From an uncultured Gammaproteobacteria bacterium (GTDB lineage Bacteria; Pseudomonadota; Gammaproteobacteria; Arenicellales; UBA868), in the NCBI GenBank assembly GCA_913051905.1, contig CAJXBY010000133.1:1-7388 (forward strand): 7,388 nucleotides of DNA, read 5' to 3'. Under the pieces are notes generated by a model, which ran no database searches, was not told where the DNA came from, and was given only the letters and a program-made list of their open reading frames with translations. How positions within the stretch are numbered: position 1 is the first letter of the stretch; each line of letters starts with the position of its first letter. Below are positions 1 to 6,057 of the stretch, in pieces. The position numbers were made by a program, and so were the translations under genes.

Positions 1-60
1 GTCGGCGGCGGCGAGCGGCGCGGCGGCGGCGGTGAGCGCGAGCAGCGACGGCTGGCGCCG
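1..60. repeat. GC-rich low-complexity stretch at window edge
   Basis: About 87% of these 60 bases are G or C, with repeated GGC/GCG triplets. The rest of the window is clearly less GC-rich. In the dnaG frame it encodes a run of Arg, Ser and Pro unlike a primase C-terminus. In another minus-strand frame the codons are almost all G/C-ending and read SLLALTAAAAPLAAAD, which resembles a signal peptide, but no start codon is visible for it. It may be a real GC-rich tail, a contig-end assembly error, or a join to foreign sequence. The window alone cannot decide. Confidence 0.5.
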
Positions 61-1835
61 CGCCGCCCTGCAGCAGCTTGGGCTTCAGCCTGCCGAAGAC
101 CTTCTTCTTGAGCACGCCGATCTTCGCGGTGAAGCTTTCGCGCATCCGGGCTGTCCACCGCCCGATGCAGGTCCCAGCCCGCCGCCTCGAGGCAATGCCG
201 CGCCTGAGCCTCGTCGAATTCCTCCATGGCGCTCTGGGCCACAAGCTGGCCCAGAGGGTCGTCTCCCAGGTCACTCATCAATGCGGACACGTCGATTCGA
301 TCGGAACTGGCAAAGCGTGCTCCCAGCAGTTCGACGAGATGGGCCACGAGAGGATCGGTAAATTCGTCCGCCCCCAGTCGCTGAATCGTTGGGCCAATGT
401 ACTGAGGGAACTGCAACAGAAGGGCTCCGAATTGTCGTTCCAGCCGCTGCGCCGCTGTCGGTGGCGGCAAAGGTGCCGGACCTTGAGGCGCCTCTGGCTC
501 AGACTGAGGTGCTGCAGATCGAGGCCGGGATGCCCACGTCTTGCGGTGTGCCAGTGATTGCTCCACATCTCGGCGCAGGGCGGTTTCATCCACACCAAAT
601 CGCTGGGCCACACGTCGTAGCATCAGATCCTGCCGAACCGACTCGGTCGTGTCACCCACCAGAGGCAGGAGTTGATCGATGGCGCGGGCCCGGCCCTGGA
701 CAGACGTCACATCCATGGTGGAGGCCAAGTGATCGAGATATACATCCAGGGCAGCAGGGGCGCTCTCTACCAGTTGGGAGAGCGCCTCAGTACCTGAATC
801 ACGAACCAGGGAATCGGGGTCCTGGCCCTCAGGAAGTGTGACGACGCGAACGTCGAGATTGGTCCTGAGCAGGATTTCTATGCCGCGGACCGCCGCATTC
901 GAACCCGCAGCATCTCCATCGAAGAGCAGGACCACCTTCTCGGCATAGCGACCCAGAAGCTCAGCATGTTCCGTCGTGAGTGCAGTACCCGATGCGGCCA
1001 CGACATTGTCGACGCCCGCCTGAACTAGACTCAGGACATCCATATAGCCCTCCACGACCAGTGCTCCCTGCTGCTGAGCAATTGCCGAGCGGGCCCGGTG
1101 CAGGTTGTAAAGCTCAGAACTTTTATGAAAGACCGGCGTTTCGGGGGAATTCAGATACTTGGGTTCGCCGTCGTCGAGCACACGGCCGCCAAAAGCGACC
1201 ACCCGCCCTTTACTGTCATGGATCGGGAAAATGACCCGGGCCCGGAATCGGTCATAGTGCCCTCCCGATTCCCGGCGCGCAATGAGACCGGCTTTGGTCA
1301 TCAGGGTCAGTTTTGCCTGACCATCCGCCAGCGACGACAGGTTATCCCAGCCGGAAGGCGCGTAGCCGAGCTCGAACCGGGCAGCAATTTCGCCGGTCAA
1401 ACCGCGCTGTTTAAGGTAGGCAATGGCCTTTGGCCCGTCTGGATGCGACCGCAGCTGATCTTTGAAATAACGGCTCGCCTGTCCCAGCACCTCCAGCAAG
1501 GGCAGTGCCGGGCTGTCCACCGAGCGCGGCCCGCCGGTATCGGGAACTTCCATCCCGGCGACTCCGGCCAGCTCTTCGATCGCCTCGGGAAAACTCATGT
1601 GATCGAATTCCATCAGGAAAGTGATCGCGGTACCGCTCACGCCGCAGCCGAAGCAATGATAAAATTGCTTGGTCTGGCTAACGGTGAAGGACGGTGTTTT
1701 CTCGTTGTGAAAAGGACAGCACGCCTTGAAGTCCTTGCCGGCTTTTTTCAGTGGCACACGGCGATCGATCACTTCAACCACATCCAGCCGGGCAAGCAGT
1801 TCGTCGATAAACTCTCTGGGAATTCTGCCGCGCAT
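1..1835 (-). CDS. dnaG: DNA primase DnaG (3' end not in window)
   Basis: DnaG makes the short RNA primers for lagging-strand replication and works with the replicative helicase DnaB. The minus-strand reading frame stays open from the ATG at 1835 to the window edge, about 611 codons. The N-terminal CHC2 zinc finger is intact (C40, H43, C61, C64, in CCPFHNEKTPSF and YHCFGCG). The core has RVIFPIHDSKGR and PKYLNSPET, and the TOPRIM metal site is present as EGYMDV (from E262) and FDGDAAG (D306, D308). A Pro/Ala-rich linker near residues 410-430 leads into a diverged helicase-binding domain. GAGG lies 7 bases before the ATG. DnaG is usually about 580-600 residues, so the stop would be expected around bases 35-95. 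Instead the frame runs on into low-complexity Arg/Pro codons, so the last 20-60 residues are doubtful. Identity is certain; the C-terminus is not. Confidence 0.95.
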   Translation of the reverse strand, partial: MRGRIPREFIDELLARLDVVEVIDRRVPLKKAGKDFKACCPFHNEKTPSFTVSQTKQFYHCFGCGVSGTAITFLMEFDHMSFPEAIEELAGVAGMEVPDTGGPRSVDSPALPLLEVLGQASRYFKDQLRSHPDGPKAIAYLKQRGLTGEIAARFELGYAPSGWDNLSSLADGQAKLTLMTKAGLIARRESGGHYDRFRARVIFPIHDSKGRVVAFGGRVLDDGEPKYLNSPETPVFHKSSELYNLHRARSAIAQQQGALVVEGYMDVLSLVQAGVDNVVAASGTALTTEHAELLGRYAEKVVLLFDGDAAGSNAAVRGIEILLRTNLDVRVVTLPEGQDPDSLVRDSGTEALSQLVESAPAALDVYLDHLASTMDVTSVQGRARAIDQLLPLVGDTTESVRQDLMLRRVAQRFGVDETALRRDVEQSLAHRKTWASRPRSAAPQSEPEAPQGPAPLPPPTAAQRLERQFGALLLQFPQYIGPTIQRLGADEFTDPLVAHLVELLGARFASSDRIDVSALMSDLGDDPLGQLVAQSAMEEFDEAQARHCLEAAGWDLHRAVDSPDARKLHREDRRAQEEGLRQAEAQAAAGRRGASRRCSRSPPPPRRSPPP

Positions 1836-1862
1836 CACCTGTCCTCGGCCTGCTGGTTGTCG

Positions 1863-1871
1863 ATATTAGCA
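1863..1871 (-). promoter_or_regulatory. candidate extended -10 promoter of dnaG
   Basis: Read on the minus strand this is TGCTAATAT: a TGn extension directly followed by TAATAT, one mismatch from TATAAT. No good -35 lies 16-18 bases upstream, which is tolerable for an extended -10 sigma-70 promoter. Transcription would start near base 1856, giving a leader of about 20 bases before the dnaG ATG at 1835. That is enough for the GAGG ribosome site. dnaG needs its own promoter here because its upstream neighbour, ctaA, runs the other way. Found by eye, unproven. Confidence 0.4.
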
Positions 1872-2007
1872 TTGGGACGTTGAACCGTATGGCCTTTTGT
1901 CACGCAGCTGGCTGGTTGTGGTCCTTCGCTATGGATCAGCACCGAGAACGCCAAGCTGTCTAGCTGAGAACACATCAGGGTGGAATAGATTGACCGGTCG
2001 AATAGAC

Positions 2008-3045
2008 ATGACCCGCAGCAGCGACAACCGGGTCGTCGCCCAGTGGCTGCTCCTTTGTTGCGTCCTCGTGTTCGCGATGGTGATGCTGGGCGGTGTCACG
2101 CGCCTGACCGGATCCGGGCTGTCGATGGTTCGTTGGGAACCTATCAGCGGTGTTATTCCACCGATAACCACTAAGGCTTGGGCGCTTGAGTTTCAGCATT
2201 ACCAGACGTCACCGGAATTCAAATTGGTCAATCGGCATCTGCAGCTCGATGAATTCAAGACTATTTTCTATTATGAATATGCCCACCGCATGCTGGGCCG
2301 GATCATTGGATTGGCGTTTCTGCTGCCGTTTCTCTACCTGCTCTGGCGTCGGCGGATTCGCCGCCAGCTGGTACCCCGCCTGATCGCGTTATTTATCCTT
2401 GGTGGCTTGCAGGGCCTGCTTGGCTGGTACATGGTCAAGAGTGGACTGGTGGATGTTCCACGGGTCAGTCCTTATCGGCTCACAGCCCATCTGGTCGCCG
2501 CGGTCGCTATTTATGGTTATATGTTTTGGGTGGCATTGAGCCTGCTGCACGACAGGCCTGAAAAAACTAGCCAGTCTCGGCTTGCCGGCATGGCCGGTGT
2601 GGCCACATTTATGGTTCTGCTGACCATGTTGTCCGGTGGATTTGTTGCGGGTCTGAAAGCCGGGCACGCGTTCAACAGTTTTCCCCTGATGGCGGGCAAG
2701 TGGCTGCCCCCGGGATATCTGGCGGTCGAACCGGTGTGGCGGAACTTCTTTGAGACCATTCCGACAGTTCAGTTCAACCACCGCTGGCTGGCCATTGCGA
2801 CCTATGTTGTGGTGCTCGTGTTCGTGGCCAGAGGTTGGCAGGATGCAATCCTCGCCCGTTACCGCTCCGCCCTGGCACTATTTGCCGGAGTCGCGACGCT
2901 GCAGGTGGTGCTCGGTATCCTGACTTTACTGCTGCATGTGCCGGTGATTCTCGGTGCCGCTCACCAGGGCAGTGCTCTGCTGCTCTTTACGGTTTCGTTG
3001 TACGTGGTGTTCGTGAGCCGACACACCCCGGTGGGTGAGCGATAG
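2008..3045 (+). CDS. ctaA: heme A synthase, COX15/CtaA family
   Basis: This membrane enzyme oxidises the C8 methyl of heme O to a formyl group, making the heme A used by aa3-type cytochrome oxidases. The 345-residue product has about eight hydrophobic segments (first at about 12-32, last at about 321-336). Four conserved histidines, expected heme ligands, are present: H93 in YEYAHRMLGR with E90 beside it, H161 in RLTAHLVAA, H258 in VQFNHRWLA and H319 in AAHQGSALL. The stretches GLSMVRWEPISGVIPP and FNSFPLMAGKWLPPG place it with the alphaproteobacterial/mitochondrial COX15 type rather than the Bacillus type. The frame is open back to a TTG at 1897, but the added 37 residues look unlike the family and the ATG at 2008 fits the usual N-terminus; its ribosome site is weak. 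It stands alone, without ctaB or oxidase subunits, between dnaG and yqeY. It implies the cell can build a heme A oxidase. Confidence 0.93.
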   Translation: MTRSSDNRVVAQWLLLCCVLVFAMVMLGGVTRLTGSGLSMVRWEPISGVIPPITTKAWALEFQHYQTSPEFKLVNRHLQLDEFKTIFYYEYAHRMLGRIIGLAFLLPFLYLLWRRRIRRQLVPRLIALFILGGLQGLLGWYMVKSGLVDVPRVSPYRLTAHLVAAVAIYGYMFWVALSLLHDRPEKTSQSRLAGMAGVATFMVLLTMLSGGFVAGLKAGHAFNSFPLMAGKWLPPGYLAVEPVWRNFFETIPTVQFNHRWLAIATYVVVLVFVARGWQDAILARYRSALALFAGVATLQVVLGILTLLLHVPVILGAAHQGSALLLFTVSLYVVFVSRHTPVGER

Positions 3046-3085
3046 GAAGAGGTCGAGGGTCAGTCAGCGGAGGGGTGTTATGGGT

Positions 3086-3532
3086 TCAGACACCAAGGCG
3101 CTGCTTGACTGCGCTGCTGACTGATCCCATGTCGGCGCGGCCCTGGATTCTCGGCTTGAGCCACCCCATGACTTTGCCCATATCGCGTTGGGACGCAGCG
3201 CCGGTTTCACTCATGGCCTGCTCCAGCAGCTGCTGGATCTCTGATTCATCGAGCTGTTTCGGGAGATAGACCTCCAGTACCTTGAGCGCCTGGGTCTCGC
3301 TGTCGACAAGATCAGACCGGTTGCCACGCTCGAACTGTTCGATCGCATCGCGGCCCTGCTTGATCATTTTCTGCACGATGGCAAGAACTGCCTCGTCGTT
3401 CAGTTCGATCTGCTCATCGACTTCGCGGCGTTGAATGGCAGCGCGTAAGAGTCGCACGGCCTCAAGTCGCGTTTGGTCCTTGGCGCGCATGGCCTCTTTC
3501 ATATCGGCCAGAATTCGGGCTTGCAACGACAT
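3086..3532 (-). CDS. yqeY: GatB/YqeY domain-containing protein
   Basis: This 148-residue soluble protein has the full length of the YqeY family, which resembles the tail domain of GatB, a subunit of the tRNA-dependent amidotransferase. Family landmarks are the N-terminal helix with MKEAMRAKDQTRLEAVRLLR, an acidic/charged middle, VLEVYLPKQLDESEI, and MGKVMGWLKPRIQGRADM near the end. The exact role of free-standing YqeY proteins is not established; tRNA binding is usually suggested from the GatB similarity. It follows rpsU on the same strand after 38 bases with no obvious terminator, so the two are probably co-transcribed, as in many proteobacteria where yqeY sits between rpsU and dnaG. No strong Shine-Dalgarno precedes the ATG. 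Its 3' end faces ctaA with a 40-base gap. Confidence 0.93.
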   Translation of the reverse strand: MSLQARILADMKEAMRAKDQTRLEAVRLLRAAIQRREVDEQIELNDEAVLAIVQKMIKQGRDAIEQFERGNRSDLVDSETQALKVLEVYLPKQLDESEIQQLLEQAMSETGAASQRDMGKVMGWLKPRIQGRADMGSVSSAVKQRLGV

Positions 3533-3570
3533 GCTGAGCTGAAGGCGGGGTGGCCAGGAGGGATGACAGC

Positions 3571-3786
3571 TTAGTAGTGGCGAGCTCTTCTGGGGTCCTG
3601 CCGGCTTACCCGCTTTTTCTCGCGTTTGACCGCTGCGGCTCCGGCACGTTTACGTACTGTGGTGGGTTTTTCGTAATACTCACGACGGCGTGACTCGGTG
3701 AATACGCCGGCTTTTTCGCAGGCTCGGCGAAAACGACGCAGAATGACGTCGAAAGGCTCGTCCTGTCTGACCTTCACATGGGGCAT
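3571..3786 (-). CDS. rpsU: 30S ribosomal protein S21
   Basis: S21 is a small, very basic protein of the 30S subunit that helps initiation on natural mRNAs. The 71-residue product, the same length as E. coli S21, begins [19 protein letters not shown], continues with [21 protein letters not shown], and ends in the family's Lys/Arg-rich tail. The frame is open 15 codons further upstream, but the start at 3786 matches the conserved N-terminus. An AGGA lies 12 bases before the ATG, rather far for a ribosome site. rpsU is divergent from tsaD across 221 bases and is followed by yqeY. In most relatives dnaG and rpoD come next on the same strand; here ctaA intervenes on the other strand. Confidence 0.97.
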   Translation of the reverse strand: MPHVKVRQDEPFDVILRRFRRACEKAGVFTESRRREYYEKPTTVRKRAGAAAVKREKKRVSRQDPRRARHY

Positions 3787-3830
3787 ATGCTGGAAAATTC
3801 CTGACCTGTTGTCGGCGAAAAGGGCCGGCA

Positions 3831-3836
3831 ATTCTA
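3831..3836 (-). promoter_or_regulatory. candidate -10 element for rpsU-yqeY
   Basis: The minus strand reads TAGAAT, one mismatch from the sigma-70 -10 consensus, about 45 bases before the rpsU ATG. The hexamer 17 bases upstream is TGTACT, only three matches to TTGACA. Position and orientation fit an rpsU promoter, but the -35 is weak. Confidence 0.35.
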
Positions 3837-3893
3837 CCTTTTGGCGCTTTGGAAGTACATCACCCGCAACGCCGAGGGGGATTTCCCGATTTG

Positions 3894-3913
3894 AGCACAG
3901 AGCGTGTTGTGCT
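3894..3913. promoter_or_regulatory. inverted repeat in the tsaD/rpsU control region
   Basis: AGCACA (3894-3899) and TGTGCT (3908-3913) form a perfect inverted repeat with 6-base arms and an 8-base spacer. It lies where the -35 region of the tsaD promoter would be, ending 8 bases before TATAAT. It could be an operator for a dimeric regulator acting on one or both divergent genes. A 6-base match of this kind can also arise by chance in a spacer this long. Confidence 0.25.
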
Positions 3914-3921
3914 TAGGGGCC

Positions 3922-3927
3922 TATAAT
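3922..3927 (+). promoter_or_regulatory. candidate -10 element for tsaD
   Basis: A perfect TATAAT stands about 80 bases before the tsaD start and is followed by a GC-rich discriminator. No good -35 is found at the usual 16-18 base distance; TTGAGC at 3891-3896 is too far (25-base spacer). Transcription from it would give a leader of roughly 70 bases. The exact hexamer is persuasive; the missing -35 suggests an activator or a weak promoter. Confidence 0.45.
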
Positions 3928-3964
3928 CCGTGGCGCCCACACCGTTCTGTCGTCGGCTGATGGC

Positions 3965-3990
3965 TCCCGGCAGGCGGTAGAAACCCGGGA
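3965..3990 (+). promoter_or_regulatory. possible hairpin in tsaD 5' leader
   Basis: TCCCGG (3965-3970) can pair with CCGGGA (3985-3990) around a 14-base loop, ending 17 bases before the tsaD ATG. The second arm contains the only purine-rich stretch (GGGA) near the start, and no standard Shine-Dalgarno follows it. The structure might lower translation of tsaD. The call rests only on complementarity. Confidence 0.2.
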
Positions 3991-4007
3991 AATATCGGTT
4001 CACACGA

Positions 4008-5024
4008 ATGAAGGTCCTCGGGATAGAAACGTCCTGCGATGACACCGCCGCCGCCATTTTTGATTCTGAACGCGGTCTTGAGGCTCATCTGCAATCGTCG
4101 CAGATCGAACTCCACCGCCCTTACGGCGGGGTAGTGCCTGAGCTCGCCGCACGGGATCATGTGCGTGTGCTCATGCCCCTGGTCGAGCAAGTCATAACCG
4201 ATGCCGGGATAAAACAGTGTGCTATCAATGCGGTAGCCTACACCGCGGGGCCGGGTCTTGCCGGTGCTCTACTGGTGGGAGCTTCGCTGGGGCGCAGTCT
4301 CGCGTGGGCGCTGGATATCCCGGCTGCCGGTATACACCATATGGAGGGTCATTTGCTGGCACCCATGCTGGAGGACGACCCGCCCAGATTCCCGTTTGTG
4401 GCGTTGCTTGTGTCCGGTGGGCACACCCTTCTGGTTGACGTCCGGGCAGTCGGGCAGTACCGACTGCTGGGCACCACCCTGGATGATGCGGTCGGTGAGG
4501 CTTTCGACAAGACCGCTAAGCTCCTGGGCTTGACCTATCCTGGCGGGCCGGCGATTGCTGTAGCTGCGCAGAAAGGGAGCCCTGATCGTTTCAGGTTTCC
4601 ACGGCCGATGACAGACCGCCCCGGCCTGGATTTCAGTTTCAGCGGTCTAAAGACGTTTACCCGAAACTCGATTCCAGCGGGTGTGCTCGATGAGCAGACC
4701 GTGGCTGATGTCGCCTTTGCTTTCCAGGACGCTGCGGTCGATACCCTGGTCATCAAATGTGCCCGGGCCATGGAGGCCACGGCCCGGCAGAGGTTGGTGG
4801 TCGCCGGCGGTGTAGGTGCAAACCGGGAACTGCGTCGGCGTTTGCGGGAACTCGGCGATAAGTGCGGCTTCCGGGTGTACTACCCGCGGCCGGAATTCTG
4901 TGTCGACAATGCGGCGATGATCGCCTATGCCGGCTGGATACGTCTGCGGGGCGGGCAAAACGATGACCTGGACTTTTCAGTCCGACCACGTTGGCCGCTG
5001 ACCGATCTGCCACCGGTCAGTTGA
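4008..5024 (+). CDS. tsaD: tRNA t6A threonylcarbamoyltransferase TsaD
   Basis: TsaD transfers the threonylcarbamoyl group from the TsaC-made adenylate to A37 of tRNAs that read ANN codons, acting in the cytoplasm with TsaB and TsaE. The 338-residue length matches E. coli TsaD (337). The N-terminus [13 protein letters not shown] is the ASKHA phosphate-binding start. Metal ligands are H111 and H115 in HHMEGH and D300 in [15 protein letters not shown]. Other family blocks are [43 protein letters not shown] and [12 protein letters not shown]. The ATG at 4008 gives exactly the conserved start although the ribosome site is poor. It is divergent from rpsU, as in E. coli, and its 3' end almost touches plsY, with 8 bases between the two stops. 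It appears monocistronic. The gene is essential or nearly so in many bacteria. Confidence 0.98.
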   Translation: MKVLGIETSCDDTAAAIFDSERGLEAHLQSSQIELHRPYGGVVPELAARDHVRVLMPLVEQVITDAGIKQCAINAVAYTAGPGLAGALLVGASLGRSLAWALDIPAAGIHHMEGHLLAPMLEDDPPRFPFVALLVSGGHTLLVDVRAVGQYRLLGTTLDDAVGEAFDKTAKLLGLTYPGGPAIAVAAQKGSPDRFRFPRPMTDRPGLDFSFSGLKTFTRNSIPAGVLDEQTVADVAFAFQDAAVDTLVIKCARAMEATARQRLVVAGGVGANRELRRRLRELGDKCGFRVYYPRPEFCVDNAAMIAYAGWIRLRGGQNDDLDFSVRPRWPLTDLPPVS

Positions 5025-5030
5025 ATTATT
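4998..5030 (+). terminator. terminator-like hairpin at the end of tsaD
   Basis: CTGACCG (4998-5004) pairs perfectly with CGGTCAG (5014-5020) around a 9-base loop, and an A/T-rich TTGAATTATT follows. The stem is inside the last tsaD codons and the tail covers the TGA. The T run is interrupted, so this would be a weak intrinsic terminator. Its placement between convergent tsaD and plsY fits a transcription end. Confidence 0.4.
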
Positions 5031-5032
5031 GC

Positions 5033-5623
5033 TCAGCTCTTCTTGCCGATTTTGGGTTCTGTGCCTGCAAAGAGCCGGCTGATGTTCTGGCGATGGCGCA
5101 GGAAAAGCAGGACAGCGAGAATGCCTCCCAGTCCCACATAAATCCACTCACCCGACAACCACCAGGCATAGAGCGGTGTGGCTGCTGCTGTGATTAGGGC
5201 TGCCAGCGAGGAATAACGGAAAACCAGTGCTGCCGCCAGCCAGGTGCCAGCCAGTAATGCCCCCAATTGCCAATCGATTGCGGTTAGAACGCCAAAGGCA
5301 GTGGCCACACCTTTACCGCCCTCAAAGCGGAAAAATATGGGCAGCAGGTGACCCAGGAAAGCACCGAGTGCAGCCAGTGCCGGAAGCGCAGAGTCGTCGA
5401 CCAGTCCGCGTGCTACGACAACAGGAATCACCCCCTTTGCGACATCGCCGGCCAGCGCGAGCGCTGCACCGGTCTTACTGCCCAGGCGCAGGACATTGGT
5501 GGCACCGGGATTGCGAGACCCTTCGGCACGAGGGTCCGGGAGCCCCATCAACCGGCAGACCAGGACAGCGGTTGAGAAAGATCCGATCAGATAGGCAGCG
5601 AGTGGTATCAGCAGATAAAGCAT
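5033..5623 (-). CDS. plsY: glycerol-3-phosphate acyltransferase PlsY
   Basis: PlsY is an inner-membrane enzyme that moves the acyl group of acyl-phosphate (made by PlsX) to glycerol 3-phosphate, the first committed step to phosphatidic acid. The 196-residue product has several hydrophobic segments and the three family motifs in order: GSRNPGATNVLR (35-46), HLLPIFFRFEGGKGVAT (92-108, with the GGKG phosphate loop) and a C-terminal HRQNISRLFAGTEPKI. Motif 1 is usually GSGNIGATN, so Arg and Pro here are ordinary variations. Two starts are adjacent, GTG at 5626 and ATG at 5623; I chose the ATG, a one-codon difference. The ribosome site is weak. The gene is divergent from folB across 80 bases and converges on tsaD; the tsaD-plsY-folB neighbourhood is common in Gammaproteobacteria. 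Confidence 0.96.
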   Translation of the reverse strand: MLYLLIPLAAYLIGSFSTAVLVCRLMGLPDPRAEGSRNPGATNVLRLGSKTGAALALAGDVAKGVIPVVVARGLVDDSALPALAALGAFLGHLLPIFFRFEGGKGVATAFGVLTAIDWQLGALLAGTWLAAALVFRYSSLAALITAAATPLYAWWLSGEWIYVGLGGILAVLLFLRHRQNISRLFAGTEPKIGKKS

Positions 5624-5663
5624 CACGGTCCGCGGTCAGCAGGACTGGAGAACGAAGGCGGTC

Positions 5664-5671
5664 AGTATAAT
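5664..5671. promoter_or_regulatory. overlapping divergent -10 elements for folB and plsY
   Basis: The eight bases AGTATAAT contain a perfect TATAAT on the plus strand (5666-5671), pointing to folB, and TATACT on the minus strand (5664-5669), pointing to plsY. Neither has a convincing -35 at standard distance. The plus-strand hexamer lies about 33 bases before the folB start and the minus one about 41 bases before the plsY start. This resembles the shared-AT-centre type of bidirectional promoter. Found by eye. Confidence 0.4.
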
Positions 5672-5692
5672 CTGAGGTGCGTGGAATTCGGC

Positions 5693-5696
5693 AGGA
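5693..5696 (+). promoter_or_regulatory. ribosome binding site fixing the folB GTG start
   Basis: AGGA lies 7 bases before the GTG at 5704, ideal spacing. It decides against the longer reading from the GTG at 5677, which has no comparable site and would add nine residues absent from FolB proteins. Confidence 0.7.
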
Positions 5697-5703
5697 AAGC
5701 GTA

Positions 5704-6057
5704 GTGGATATTGTTTTTTTGCATGATTTGGAAGTGGAATGCGTCATCGGAGTCTGGGAGTGGGAAAGACGTATTCACCAGAAGGTCATCATTGATCTCG
5801 ATATGGGCTGGGATACCGGTCCTGCAGCAGCGAGCGACGATCTGAAGGATACGCTCAGTTACAAGGATGTCGCCAAACGGGTGACGGCTTTTGTTCAAGG
5901 CACCAGGGCCAACCTGGTTGAGAGCCTCGCAAAGGGTATTGCGGATATTCTTCTCGGCGAATTTGGTGTCCAGTGGTGCAGAGTACGGGTGAACAAACGC
6001 GGCGCGGTCACAGGGGCCAGAGACGTCGGTGTGGTGATTGAGCGGGGAGTGCGCTGA
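5704..6057 (+). CDS. folB: dihydroneopterin aldolase FolB
   Basis: FolB cleaves 7,8-dihydroneopterin to 6-hydroxymethyl-7,8-dihydropterin and glycolaldehyde in folate synthesis, and can also epimerise the substrate. From the GTG start the product is 117 residues (E. coli FolB has about 120) and begins MDIVFLHDLEVECVIGVWEW, very like E. coli. Expected active-site residues are present: E21 after GVWEW, Y53 in LSYKDV, the pterin-holding E73 in LVESLA, and the catalytic K98 in VNKRGAV. The C-terminus has ARDVGVVIERG. It ends in TGA directly before the folK ATG, so the two genes are almost certainly one transcript and translationally coupled, and their products act in consecutive steps. A TATAAT at 5666-5671 is the likely promoter. 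The choice of a GTG start is supported by the ribosome site. Confidence 0.96.
   Translation: MDIVFLHDLEVECVIGVWEWERRIHQKVIIDLDMGWDTGPAAASDDLKDTLSYKDVAKRVTAFVQGTRANLVESLAKGIADILLGEFGVQWCRVRVNKRGAVTGARDVGVVIERGVR

Noticed and set aside
278..613. Open frame of 111 codons on the minus strand and several plus-strand frames over dnaG
   Set aside because: They overlap the clearly conserved primase frame and encode no recognisable domain.
1852..1919. Direct repeat GCTGGTTGT at 1852-1860 and 1911-1919 in the dnaG/ctaA spacer
   Set aside because: Only nine bases, no third copy and no link to the promoter elements; likely chance.
1992..1999. Palindrome GACCGGTC just before the ctaA start
   Set aside because: Too short and unflanked by other signals to call an operator.
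1897..2007. N-terminal extension of ctaA from a TTG codon
   Set aside because: The 37 added residues do not look like a COX15 N-terminus, whereas the ATG at 2008 starts just before the first membrane segment.
3024..3037. CACCC/GGGTG stem near the ctaA end as a terminator
   Set aside because: Five-base stem with no T tract; the spacer to yqeY shows no other terminator structure.
3046..3085. Possible small gene or RNA between ctaA and yqeY
   Set aside because: Forty bases with no start, ribosome site or hairpin.
3787..3831. Longer S21 reading with 15 extra residues
   Set aside because: S21 starts conservatively at MPHVKV and is 71 residues; the extension lies in the leader region.
5677..5703. 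Longer FolB start at the upstream GTG
   Set aside because: The AGGA site is correctly spaced for the GTG at 5704, and the product then matches the family N-terminus.
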